Source of the DNA: Heliopora coerulea
Lineage: Eukaryota; Cnidaria; Anthozoa; Scleralcyonacea; Helioporidae
Assembly (NCBI GenBank): GCA_030142905.1
Contig: JASJOG010000114.1
Location: 248,001-312,000, forward strand
Length of the DNA stretch: 64,000 nt
Reading direction: 5' to 3'
The notes beneath the pieces are model-generated. The model was not told where the DNA came from. It worked only from the letters and a program-made list of their open reading frames with translations, and ran no database searches. The position numbers and the translations under genes were made by a program. This document shows positions 12,787 to 25,079 of the stretch, piece after piece. Position 1 is the first letter of the stretch. Every line of letters begins with the position of its first letter.

Positions 12787-13286
12787 GTTTACTAAACTTT
12801 TCAAATACTTCTAAATTGTTCTCCTCCACCCAAACATCATAAAACAAATCGATTTTCGTCGATTCGACGAGTTGCTGTGAAAATTTCTCAAACTCGTCAA
12901 AAACGCTTTATCTCGTCGAAATAAGACGATTGGTGAAACGAATAGTGAAACATATTTGGCTTAAGTTAGTTGCAATTTTCCAATGTTTGCGAAAACTCTG
13001 GAATGGCTGTAAAATAAATTTTTCCGGTCAGAGAAGAGAATAAAAGCATTAGTTGGTTATTCGAGCAGTACTTTTGTGCCTTAATTTAGTTGCAATAGTT
13101 AAATGTTTGCGAAAACTCGGGAATGGCTGTAAAATTATCTTTTAGGGTCAGAGTAGAGAATAAATCCATTAGTTTGTTGATTAGAACAGTACTTTTAAAA
13201 ATATGGCAATGTTTAGAAATTGGACAATTAAGCGTTATACGCCTAAAACACAGATGTATGGTTATAACAGGCTGAAGAACAAATAG
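12787..13286 (+). repeat. 500-bp fused monomer (copy C)
   Basis: The breakpoint at about 13,069-13,080 reads CAGTACTTTTGTGCC. The unit is otherwise nearly identical to 5,320-5,819, including AGTTGGTTATTCGAG and the downstream AGGGTCAGAGTAGAG and GATTAGAACAG variants. Confidence 0.9.
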
Positions 13287-14776
13287 GTTTACTAAACTTT
13301 TCAAATACTTCTAAATTGTTCTCCTCCACCCAAACATCATAAAACAAATCGATTTTCGTCGATTCGACGAGTTGCTGTGAAAATTTCTCAAACTCGTCAA
13401 AACCGCTTTATCTCGTCGAAATGAGACGATTGGTGAAACGAACAGTGAAACAAATTTGGCTTAAGTTAGTTGCAATTTTCCAATGTTTGCCAAAACTCTT
13501 GAATGGCTGTAAAATGAATTTTTCTGGTCAGAGAAGAGAATAAAAGCATTAGTTGGTTGATTCGAGAAGTACTTTGAAAAATATGGCAATGTTTAGAAAT
13601 TGGACAAATAAGCGTTATTCGCCTAAAACCCAAATGTATTGTTATAACTTGTTGAAGAACAAATACATTTACTAAACTTTTCAAATACTTCTAAATTTTT
13701 CTCCTCCACCCAAACATCATAAAGCAAATCGATTTTCGTCAATTCAACGAGTTGCTGTGAAAATTTCTCAAACTCGTCATAACCGCTTTATCTTGTCGGA
13801 ATAAGACGATTAGTGAAACGAACAGTGAAACACTTGTGGCTTAAGTTAGTTGCTATTGTCCAATGTTTGCCAAAACTCGGGAATGGCTGTAAAATTACCT
13901 TTTCGGGTCAGAGAAGAGAATAAAACAATTAGTTGTTGATTCGAGCAGTACTTTGAAAAATATGGCAATGTTTAGAATTTGGACAATTAAACGTTATACG
14001 CCTAAAACACAGATGTATGGTTATAACTAGTTGAAGAACAAATAGGTTTACTAAACTTTTCAAATACTTCTAAATTGTTCTCCTCTACCTAAACATCATA
14101 AAACAAATCGATTTTCGTCGATTGGACGAGTTGCTGTGAAAATTTCTCAAACTCTTCAAAACAGCTTTAACTCGTCGAAATAAGACGATTAGTGAAACGA
14201 ACAATGAAACATAAATGGCTTCAGTTAATTGCAATTATCCAACGTTTACTAAAATTCGGGAATGGCTGTAAAATGATCTTTTCGGGTCAGAGATGAGAAT
14301 AAAAGCATTAGTTGTTTGATTCGAGAAGTACATTGAAAAATATGGCAATGTTTAGAAATTTGACAATTAGCGTTATACGCCTAAAACCCAGATGTATTGT
14401 TATAACTGGTTGAAAAACAAATAGGTTTACTAAACTTTTCAAATACTTCTAAATTGTTCTCCTCCACCCAAACATCATAAAACAAATCGATTTTCGTCGA
14501 TTCGACGAGTTGCTGTGAAAATTTCTCAAACTCGTCAAACCCGATTTATCTCGTCGAAATAAGACGATCAGTGAAACGAACAGTGAAACACTTGTGGCTT
14601 AGTTTAGTTGCAATAGTCCAATGTTTACAAAAATTCGGAAATGGATTTAAAATGATCTTTTCTAGTCAGAGAAGAGAATAAAAGCATTAGTTGGTTGATT
14701 CGAGCAGTACTTTGAAAAATATGGCAATGTTTAGAATTTGGACAATTAAACGTTATATGCCTAAAACCCAGATGTA

Positions 14777-14824
14777 TTGTTATAACTTGTTGAAGAACAA
14801 TAGTTGTTATAACTTGTTGAAGAA
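14777..14824 (+). repeat. 27-bp-period internal duplication (copy D)
   Basis: Fourth occurrence of the doubled TTGTTATAACTTGTTG linker, displaced by 3,918 bp from copy C. Confidence 0.92.
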
Positions 14825-16703
14825 AATACTTCTAAATTGTTCTCCTCATCCCAAACATCATAAAACAAATCGATTTTCGTCGATTCGACGAGTTGCTGTG
14901 AAAATTTCTCAAACTCGTCAAAACCGCTTTATCTCGTCGAAAAAAGACGATTAGTGAAACGAACAGTGAAACACTTGTGCTTTAATTTAGTTGCAATAGT
15001 TAAATATTTGCGAAAACTCGGGAATGGCTGTAAAATTATCTTTTCGGTTCAGAGTAGAGAATAAAAGTATTAGTTTGTTGATTCGAACAGTACTTTTAAA
15101 AATATGGCAATGTTTAGAAATTGGACAATTAAGCGTTATACGCCTAAAACCCAGATGTATGGTTATAACAGGCTGAAGAACAAATAGGTTTACTAAACTT
15201 TTCGAATAATTCTAAATTGTTCTCCTTTACCCAAACATCATAAAACAAATCGATTTTCGTCGATTGGACGAGTTGCTGTATAAATTTCTCAAACTCGTCA
15301 AAACCGCTTTATCTTGCCGAAATAAGACGATTAGTGAAACGAACAGTGAAACACATTTGGCTTAAGTTAGTTGCAATTTTTCAATGTTTGCGAATACTCT
15401 GGAATGGCTGTAAAATGAATTTTTCTGGTCAGAGAAAAGAATAAAAGCATTAGTTGATTGATTCGAGCTGTACTTTGAAAAATATGGCAATGTTTAGAAA
15501 TTGGACAATTAAGCGTTATACACCTAAAACCCAGATGTATGGTTATAACTGGTTGAAGAATAAATACGTTTCCTAAACTTTTCAAATACTTCTAAATTGT
15601 TCTCCTCCACCCAAACATCATAAAACAAATCGATTTTCGTCGATTCGACGAGTTGCTGTGAAAATTTCTCAAACTCGTCAAAACCGTTTATCTCGTCGAA
15701 ATAAGACGATCAGTGAAACGAACAGTGAAACACTTGTGGCTTAATTTAGTTGCAATTCTCCAATGTTTACAAAAATTCGGAAATGGATTTAAAATGATCT
15801 TTTCTAGTCAGAGAAGAGAATAAAAGCATTAGTTTTTATATTCGAGCAGTACTTTGAAAAATATGGCAATGTTTAGAATTTGGACAATTAAACGTTATAT
15901 GCCTAAAACCCAGATGTATGTTTATAACTGGTTGAAGATCAAATAGGTTTAATAAACTTTTCAAATACTTCTAAATTGTTCTCCTCCACCCAAACATCAT
16001 AAAAAAATTCGATTTTCCTCGATTCGACGAGTTGCTGTGAAAATTTCTCAAACTCGCATAACCGCTTTATCTTGTCGAAATAAGACGATTAGTGAAACGA
16101 ACAGTGAAACACTTGTGGCTTAAGTTAGTTGCTATTGTCCAATGTTTACCAAAACTCAGGAATGGCTGTAAAATTACCTTTTCGGGTCATAGAAGAGAAT
16201 AAAACCATTAGTTGTTGATTCGAGCAGTACTTTGAAAAATATGGCAATGTTTAGAATTTGGACAATTAAACGTTATTCGCCTAAAACACAGATGTATTGT
16301 TATAACTAGTTGAAGAACAAATAGGTTTACTAAACTTTTCAAATACTCCTAAATTGTTCTCCTCCACCCAAACATCATAAAACAAATCGATTTTCGTCGA
16401 TTGGACGAGTTGCTGTGAAAATTTCTCAAAATCTTCAAAACCGCTTAAATCGTCGAAAAAAGACGATTAGTGAAACGAACAGTGAAACATAAATGGCTTC
16501 AGTTAATTGCAATTATCCAACGTTTACTAAAATTCGGGAATGGCTGTAAAATGATCTTTTCGGGTCAGAAAAGAGAATAAAAGCACTAGTTGGTTTTTTC
16601 GAGCAGTACTTTGAAAAATACGGCAATGTTTAGAAATTGGACAATTAAGCGTTATACGCGTAAAACCCAGATGTATGGTTATAACTGGTTCAAGAACAAA
16701 TAG

Positions 16704-17203
16704 GTTTACTAAACTTTTCAAATACTTCTAAATTGTTCTCCTCCACCCAAACATCATAAAACAAATCGATTTTCGTCGATTCAACGAGTTGCTGTGAAAA
16801 TTTCTCAAACTCGTCAAAAACGCTTTATCTCGTCGAAATAAGACGATTGGTGAAACGAATAGTGAAACATATTTGGCTTAAGTTAGTTGCAATTTTCCAA
16901 TGTTTGCGAAAACTCTGGAATGGCTGTAAAATAAATTTTTCCGGTCAGAGAAGAGAATAAAAGCATTAGTTGGTTATTCGAGCAGTACTTTTGTGCCTTA
17001 ATTTAGTTGCAATAGTTAAATGTTTGCGAAAACTCGGGAATGGCTGTAAAATTATCTTTTAGGGTCAGAGTAGAGAATAAATCCATTAGTTTGTTGATTA
17101 GAACAGTACTTTTAAAAATATGGCAATGTTTAGAAATTGGACAATTAAGCGTTATACGCCTAAAACACAGATGTATGGTTATAACAGGCTGAAGAACAAA
17201 TAG
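16704..17203 (+). repeat. 500-bp fused monomer (copy D)
   Basis: The breakpoint at about 16,985-16,998 (AGTACTTTTGTGCC) is the same as in the other three copies. No fused unit of this kind is seen to the right of 17.2 kb. Confidence 0.9.
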
Positions 17204-17583
17204 GTTTACTAAACTTTTCAAATACTTCTAAATTGTTCTCCTCCACCCAAACATCATAAAACAAATCGATTTTCGTCGATTCGACGAGTTGCTGTGAAAA
17301 TTTCTCAAACTCGTCAAAACCGCTTTATCTCGTCGAAATAAGACGATTAGTGAAACGAACAGTGAAACAAATTTGGCTTAAGTTAGTTGCAATTTTTCAA
17401 TGTTTGCGAATACTCCGGAATGGCGGTAAAATGAATTTTTCTGGTCAGAGAAAAGAATAAAAGCATTAGTTGCTTGATTCGAGAAGTACTTTGAAAAATA
17501 TGGCAATGTTTAGAAATTGGACAATTAAGCGTTATACGCCTAAAACCCAGATGTATGGTTATAAATGGTTGAAGAACAAATAC

Positions 17584-19862
17584 GTTTACTAAACTTTTCA
17601 AATACTTCTAAATTGTTCTCCTCAACCCAAACATCATAAAACAAATCGATTTTCGTCGATTCGACGAGTTGCTCTGAAAATTTCTCAAACTCGTCAAAAC
17701 CGCTTTATCTCGTCCAAATAAGACGATTAGTGAAACGAACAGTGAAACATATTTGGCTTAAGTTAGTTGCAATTTTCCAATGTTTGCGAATTCTCTGGAA
17801 TGGCTTTAAAATGAATTTTTCTAGTCAGAGAAGAGAATAAAAGCATTAGTTGATTGATTCGAGCTGTACTTTGAAAAATATGGCAATGTTTAGAATTTGG
17901 ACAATTAAGCGTTATACGCCTAAAACCCAGACGTATGGTTATAACTGGTTGAAGAACAAATAGGTTTACTAAACTTTTCAAATACTTCTAAATTGTTCTC
18001 CTCAACACAAACATCATAAAACAAATCGATTTTCGTCGATTCGACGAGTTGCTGTGAAAATTTCTCAAACTCGTCAAAACCGTTTATCTCGTCGAAATAA
18101 GACGATCAGTGAAACGAACAGTGAAACACTTGTGGCTTAATTTAGTTGCAATTGTCCAATGTTTACAAAAATTCGGAAATGGATTTAAAATGATCTTTTC
18201 GAGTCAGACAAGAGAATTAAAGCATTAGTTTTTTTATTCGAGCAGTACTTTGAAAAATATGGCAATGTTTAGAATTTGGACAATTAAACGTTATATGCCT
18301 AAAACCCAGATGTATGTTTATAACTGGTTGAAGATCAAATAGGTTTACTAAACTTTTCAAATACTTCTAAATTGTTCTCCTCCACCCAAACATCAGAAAA
18401 AAATTCGATTTTCCTCGATTCAAAGAGTTGCTGTGAAAATTTCTCAAACTCGTCAAACCCGCTTTATCTCGTCGAAATAAGACGATTAGTGAAACGAACA
18501 GTGAAACACTTGTGCCTTAATTTAGTTGCAATAGTTAAATGTTTACGAAAACTCGGGAATGGCTGTAAAATTATCTTTCCGGGTCAGAGTATAGAATAAA
18601 TCCATTAGTTTGTTTATTCGAACAGTACTTTGAAAAATATGGCAATGTTTAGAAATTGGACAATTAAGCGTTATACGACTAAAACCTAGATGTATGGTTA
18701 TAACAGGCTGAAGAACAAATAGGTTTACTAAACTTTTCAAATATTTCTAAATTGTTCTCCTCCTCCCAAACATCATAAAACAAATCGGTTTTCGTCGATT
18801 CGACGAGTTGCTGTGAAAATTTCTCAAACTCGTCAAAACCGCTTTATCTCGTCGAAATAAGACGATTAGTGAAACGAACAGTGAAACACTTGTGGCTTAA
18901 TTTAGTTGCAATTTTCCAATGTTTACGAAAACTCGGGAATGGCTTTAAAATGATCTTTTCGGGTCAGAGAAGAGAATAAAAGCAATAGTTTGTTTTTTTG
19001 AGCAGTACTTTGAAAAATATGGCAATGTTTAGATATTGGACAATTAAGCCTTATACGACTAAAACCCAGATATATGGTTATAACAGGTTGAAAAACAAAT
19101 AGGTTTACACAACTTTTCAAATACTTCTAAATTGTTCTCCTCCCCCCAAACATCATAAAATCAATCGATTTTCGTCGAATCGACGAGTTGCTGTGAAAAT
19201 TTTTAAAACTCGTCAAAACCGCTATATCTCGTCGAAAAAAGACGATCAGTGAAACGAACAGTGAAACACTTGTAGCTTAAATTAGTTGCAATTGTCCAAT
19301 GTTCCCGAAAACTCGGGAATGGCTGTAAAATGATCTTTTCCGGTCAGAGAAGAGAATTAAAGCATTAGTTTGTTAATTCGAACAGTACTTTTAAAAATAT
19401 GGCAATGTTTAGAAATTGGATAATTAAGCGTTATACGCCTAAAACCCAGATGTATGGTTATAACTTGTTGAAGAACAAATAGGTTTACTAAACTTTTCAA
19501 ATACTTCTAAATTGTTCTCCTCCACCCAAACATCATAAAACAAATCGATTTTCGTCGATTCGACGAGTTGCTGTGAAAATTTCTCAAACTCGTCAAAACC
19601 GCTTCATCTCGTCCAAATAAGACGATCAGTGAAACGAACAATGAAACATTTGTGGCTTAACTTAGTTGCAATTATCCAATCTTTGTGAAAAATCGGGAAT
19701 AGCTTTAAAATGATCTTTTCGGGTCAGAGTATACAATAAATCCATTGGTTGATTGATTCGAGCAGTACTTTGAAAAATATGGCAATATTTAGAAATTGGA
19801 CAATTAAGCATTATACGCCTAAAACCCAGATGTATGGTTATAACTGGTTGAAGAACAAATAG
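17584..19862 (+). repeat. Mosaic of single monomers, incl. distant copy of 8.4-9.4 kb
   Basis: Units begin at 17,584, 17,964, 18,343, 18,723, 19,103 and 19,483. From about 18,877 to 19,870 the order and variants (TTAGATATTGGAC, AGCCTTATACGACT, then GAAAAAAGACGATC with CTTGTAGC, then CTTCATCTCGTCC) follow 8,380-9,370 at offset 10,497 bp. The unit at 18,343 has CATCAGAAAAAAATTCG and TTCAAAGAG, markers repeated at 20,622, 21,000 and 25,934. The stretch of about 18,343-18,800 is closely similar to 21,000-21,450 (offset 2,657 bp). Confidence 0.75.
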
Positions 19863-22519
19863 GTTTACTAAACTTTTAAAATACTTCTAAATTGTTCTCC
19901 TCCACCCAAACATCATAAAACCAAACGATTAACGTCGACTCGACGAGTTGCAGTGAAAATTTCTCAAACTCTTCAAAAACGCTTTACTCGTCGAAATAAG
20001 ACGATTGGTGAAACGAACAGTGAAACATATTTGGCTTAAGTTAGTTGCAATTTTCCAATGTTTGCGAAAACTCTCGAATGGCTGTAAAATGAATTTTTCT
20101 GGTCAGAGAAGAGAATAAAAGCATTAGTTGGTTGATTCGAGCAGTACTTTGAAAAATATGGCAATGTTTAGAATTTGGAAAATTAAGCGTTATTCGCCTA
20201 AAACCCAGATGTATTGTTATAACTTGTTGAAGAACAAATAGGTTTACTAAACTTTTCAAATACTTCTAAATTGTTCTCCTCCACCCAAACATCATAAAAC
20301 AAATCGATTTTCGTCGATTCGACGAGTTGCTGTGAAAATTTCTCAAACTCGTCAAAACCGTTTATCTCGTCGAAATAAGACGATTAGTGAAACGAACAGT
20401 GAAACACTTGTGCCTTAATTTAGTTGCAATTGTCCAATGTTTACAAAAATTCGGAAATGGATTTAAAATGATCTTTTCGAGTCAGACAAGAGAATAAAAG
20501 CATTAGTTTTTTTATTCGAGCAGTACTTTGAAAAACTATGGCAATGTTTAGAATTTGGACAATTAAACGTTATAGGCCTAAAACCCAGATGTATGTTTAT
20601 AACTGGTTGAAGATCAAATAGGTTTACTAAACTTTTCAAATACTTCTAAATTGTCCTCCTCCACCCAAACATCAGAAAAAAATTCGATTTTCCTCGATTC
20701 AAAGAGTTGCTGTGAAAATTTCTCAAACTCGTCATAACCGCTTTATCTTGTCGAAATAAGACGATTGGTGAAACGAACAGTGAAACATATTTGGCTTAAG
20801 TTAGTTGCTATTGTCCAATATTTGCAAAACTCTAGAATGGCTGTAAAATGAATTTTCTGGTCAGAGAAGAGAATAAAAGCATTAGTTGGTTGATTCGAGC
20901 AGTACTTTGAAAAATATGGCAATGTTTAGAAATTGGACAATTAAGCTTTATACGTCTAAAACCCAGATGTATGGTTATAACTGGTTGAAATACAAATAGG
21001 TTTACTAAACTTTTCAAATACTTCTAAATTGTCCTCCTCCACCCAAACATCAGAAAAAAATTCGATTTTCCTCGATTCAAAGAGTTGCTGTGAAAATTTC
21101 TCAAACTCGTCAAAACCGCTTTATCTCGTCGAAATAAGACGATTAGTGAAACGAACAATGAAACACTTGTGCCTTAATTTAGTTGCAATAGTTAAATGTT
21201 TGCGAAAACTCGGGAATGGCTGTAAAATTATCTTTTCGGGTCAGAGTATAGAATAAATCGATTAGTTTGTTGATTCGAACAGTACTTTGAAAAATTGGGC
21301 AATGTTTAGAAATTGGACAATTAAGCGTTATACGCCTAAAACCCAGATGTATGGTTATAACAGGCTGAAGAACAAATAGGTTTACTAAACTTTTCAAATA
21401 CTTCTAAATTGTTCTCCTCCACCCAAACATCATAAAACAAATCGGTTTTCGTCGATTGGACGAGTTGCTGTAAAAATTTCTCAAACTCGTCAAAACCGCT
21501 TTATCTCGTCCAAATAAGACGATTAGTGAAACGAACAGTGAAACACTTGTGGCTTAATTTAGTTGCAATTTTCCAATGTTTACGAAAACTCGGGAATGGC
21601 TTTAAAATGATCTTTTCGGGTCAGAGAAGAGAATAAAAGCATTAGTTGGTTTATTCGAGAAGTACTTTGAAAAATATGGCAATGTTTAGAAATTGGCAAA
21701 TTAAGCTTTTTACGCCTAAGACCCAGATGCATGGTTATAACTGGTTGAAGAACAAATAGGTTTACTAAACTTTTCAAATACTTCTAAATTATTCTCCTCC
21801 ACCCAAACATCATAAAACAAAATCGATTTTCGTCGATTCGACGAGTTGCTGTGAAAATTTCTCAAACTCGTCAAAACCACTTTATCTTGCCGAAATAAGA
21901 CGATTAGTGAAACGAACAGTGAAACACTTGTGGCTTAAGTTAGTTGCTATTGTGAAATGTTTGCAAAAACTCAGGAATGGCTGTAAAATTACCTTTTCGG
22001 GTCAGATAAGAGAATAAAAGTATTAGTTGGTTGATTCGAGCAGTACTTTTAAAAATATGGCAATGTTTAGAAATTGGACAACTAAGCGTTATTCGCCTAA
22101 AACCCAGATGTATTGTTATAACTTGTTGAAGAACAAATACGTTTACTAAACTTTTCAAATACTTCTAAATTGTTCTCCTCCACCCAAACATCATAAAGCA
22201 AATCGATTATCATCGATTCAACGAGTTGCTGTGAAAATTTCTCAAACTCGTCATAACCGCTTTATCTTGTCGAAATAAGACGATTGGTGAAACGAACAGT
22301 AAAACATATTTGGCTTAAATTAGTTGCTATAGTTCAATGTTTGCGAAAACTCTGGAATGGCTGTAAAATGAATTTTCTGGTCAGAGAAGAGAATAAAAGC
22401 ATTAGTTGGTTGATTCGAGCAGTACTTTGAAAAATATGGCAATGTTTAGAAATTGGACAATTAAGCTTTATACGTCTAAAACCCAGATGTATGGTTATAA
22501 CTGGTTGAAAAACAAATAG
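19863..22519 (+). repeat. Seven-monomer mosaic; left half repeated at 25.1-26.3 kb
   Basis: Units at 19,863, 20,242 and 20,622 match 25,175, 25,554 and 25,934 at offset 5,312 bp, up to about 21,030. Shared private markers are AACTTTTAAAATAC, ACCAAACGATT, CTCTCGAATGG, GAAAAACTATGGC and TTATAGGCC. The right half (21,000-22,519) resembles other places: 18,343-18,800 and 9,747-10,300. One unusual difference is AACGATTAACGTCGACTC at 19,923 against AACGATTTTCGTCGACTC at 25,235. Confidence 0.77.
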
Positions 22520-22894
22520 GTTTACTAAACTTTTCAAATACTTCTAAATTGTTCTCCTTCACCCAAACATCATAAAACAAATCGATTTTCGTCGTTTCGA
22601 CGAGTTGCTGTGAAAATTTCTCACACTCGTCAAAACCGATTATCTCGTCCAAATAAGACGATCAGTGAAACAGTGAAACACTTGTGGCTTAAGTAAGTTG
22701 CAATTGTCCAATGTTTGCGAAAACTCGGGAATGGCTGTAAAATGATCTTTTCCGGTCAGAGAAGAGAATTAAAGCATTAGTTTGTTGATTCGAACAGTAC
22801 TTTTAAAAATATGGCAATGTTTAGAAATTGAACAATTAAGAGTTATACGCCTAAAACCCAGATGTATTGTTATAACTGGTTGAAAAACAAATAG
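22520..22894 (+). repeat. Shortest monomer, 375 bp
   Basis: Near 22,663 the usual AGTGAAACGAACAGTGAAAC reads AGTGAAACAGTGAAAC: the GAAC between the two AGTGAAAC direct repeats is gone. Another base is missing at AACCGATTATC (about 22,636). The right part of the unit, from about 22,680, belongs to the block that recurs at 35.6 kb. Confidence 0.85.
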
Positions 22895-24980
22895 GTTTAC
22901 TAAACTTTTCAAATACTTCTAAATTGTTCCCCTCAACACAAACATCATAAAACAAATCGATTTTCGTCGATTCGACGAGTTGCTGTGAAAATTTCTCAAA
23001 CTCGTCAAAACCGCTTTATCTCGTCCAAATAAGACGATCAGTGAAACGAACAATGAAACATTTGTGGCTTAACTTAGTTGCAATTATGCAATCTTTGCGA
23101 AATTTCGGGAATGGCTTTAAAATGATCTTTTCGGGTCAGAGTATAGAATAAATCCATTAGTTGGTTGATTCGAGCAGTACTTTGAAAAATATGGCAATGT
23201 TTAGAAATTGGACAATTAAGCGTTATACGCCTAAAACCCAGATGTATGGTTATAACTGGTTGAAGAACAATTACGTTTACTCAAATTTTCAAATACTTCT
23301 AAATTGTTCTCTTCCACCCAAACATCATAAAACAAATCGATTTTCGTCGATTCGACGAGTTGCTGTGAAAATTTCTCAAACTCGTCAAAACCGCTTTATC
23401 TCGTCGAAATAAGACGATTGTTGAAACGAACAGTGAAACACATTTGGCTTAAGTTAGTTGCAATTTTCCAATGTTTGCGAATACTCTGGAATGGCTGTAA
23501 AATGAATTTTTCTAGTCAGAGAAAAGAATAAAAGCATTAGTTGATTGATTCGAGCTGTACTTTGAAAAATATGGTAATGTTTAGAAATTAGACAATTAAG
23601 CGTTATACGCCTAAAACCCAGATGTATTGTTATAACTTGTTGAAGAACAAATAGGTTTACTAAACTTTTCAAATACTTCTAAATTGTTCTCCTCCACCCA
23701 AACATCATAAAGCAAATCGATTTTCGTCGATTCAACGAGTTGCTGAGAAAATTTCTCAAACTCGTCATAACCGCTTTATCTCGTCGAAATAAGACGATTA
23801 GTGAAACGAACAGTGAAACACTTGTGGCTTAATTTAGTTGCAATTGTCCAATGTTTACAAATATTCGGAAATGGATTTAAAATGATCTTTTCGAATCAGA
23901 CAAGAGAATAAAAGCATTAGTTTTTTTATTCGAGCAGTACTTTGAAAAATATGGCAATGTTTAGAAATTGGACAATTAAACGTTATACGCCTAAAACACA
24001 GATGTATGGTTATAACTGGCTTAAAAACAAATAGTTTTACTAAACTTTTCAAATACTTCTAAATTGTTCCCCTCCACCCAAACATCATAAAACAAATCGA
24101 TTTTCGTCGATTCGACGAGTTGCTGTGAAAATTTCTCAAACTCATCAAAACCGCTTTATCTCCTCGAAGTAAGACGATCAGTGAAACGAACAGTTAAACA
24201 CTAATGGCTAAACTTAGTTGCAATTCTCCAATGTTTGCGAAAACTCGGGACTAGCTGTAAAATGTTCTTTTCGGATCAGGGTAGAGAATAAAAGCATTAG
24301 TTGATTTATTCGATAAGGAATTTTAAAAAATATGGCAATGTATAGAAATTGGACAATTAAGCGTTATACGCCTAAATCCCACATGTATAGTTATAACTTG
24401 TTGAAGAACAAATACGTTTACTAAACTTTTCAAATACTTCTAAATTGTTCTCCTCCACCCAAACATCATAAAACAAATCGATTTTCGTCGATTCGACGAG
24501 TTGCTGTGAAAATTCCTCAAACTCGTCAAAACCGCTTTATCTCGTCGAAATAAGACGATTGTTGAAACGAACAGTGAAACATATTAGGCTTAAGTTAGTT
24601 GCAATTTTCCAATACTTGTGAAAACTCGGGAATGGCTGTAAAATTACCTTTTCGGGCCAGAGAAGAGAATAAGACCATTAGTTATTGATTCGAGCAGTAC
24701 TTTGGAAAATATAGCAATGTTTAGAATTTGGACAATTAAGCGTTATACGCCTAAAACCCAGATGTATGGTTATAACTGGTTGAAGAACAAATACGTTTAC
24801 TCAACTTTTCAAATACTTCTAAATTGTTCTCCTCCACCCAAACATCATAAAACAAATCGATTTTCCTCGATTCAACGAGTTGCTTTGAAAATTTCTCAAA
24901 CTCGTCAAAACCGCTTTATCTCTTCGAAATAAGACGATTAGTGAAACGAACAGTGAAACACATTTGGCTTAAGTTAGTTG
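22680..24980 (+). repeat. 2.3-kb block, first copy (recurs at 35.6-37.9 kb)
   Basis: Unit starts 22,895, 23,275, 23,655, 24,035, 24,416 and 24,795 reappear at 35,806, 36,186, 36,566, 36,946, 37,327 and 37,706, all exactly 12,911 bp apart. Private markers shared by both copies include TTCCCCTCAACAC, GAACAATTACGTTTACTCAA, CTCCTCGAAGTAAGACG, GATAAGGAATTTTAAAAAAT and AAATCCCACATG. Homology ends on the right near 24,980 (GTTGCTATTGTCC here, GTTGCAATTTTCC at 37,891). Confidence 0.88.
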
Positions 24981-25079
24981 CTATTGTCCAATGTTTGCCA
25001 AAACTCTGGAATGGCTGTAAAATGAATTTTTCTGGTCAGAGAAGAGAATAAAAGCATTAGTTGTTTGATTCGAGCAGTA

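Larger units (their letters stand above)
10508..13666 (+). repeat. 3.9-kb HOR, copy C
   Basis: From about 10,617 this repeats 3,150 onward at offset 7,467. It has the internal duplication at 10,859-10,906, ordinary units at 11,270, 11,650, 12,029 and 12,408, the 500-bp fused unit at 12,787, then 13,287. The first unit carries CTCAACACAAAC, a marker also seen at 17,964, 22,895 and 35,806. Differences from copy A are few and scattered, for example TTGCAAATACTC for TTGCGAATACTC near 11,471. Confidence 0.87.
13667..17583 (+). repeat. 3.9-kb HOR, copy D
   Basis: Units are at 13,667 (ACATTTACT type), 14,046, 14,425, the internally duplicated boundary (14,808), 15,188, 15,568, 15,947, 16,325, the fused unit at 16,704, and 17,204. 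From 14.5 kb it follows copy C at offset 3,918 bp. The first three units (13,667, 14,046, 14,425) match 2,282, 2,661 and 3,040, so this copy is the most complete statement of the unit in the window. A single T is missing near 16,055 (CTCGCATAACC for CTCGTCATAACC). Confidence 0.86.
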
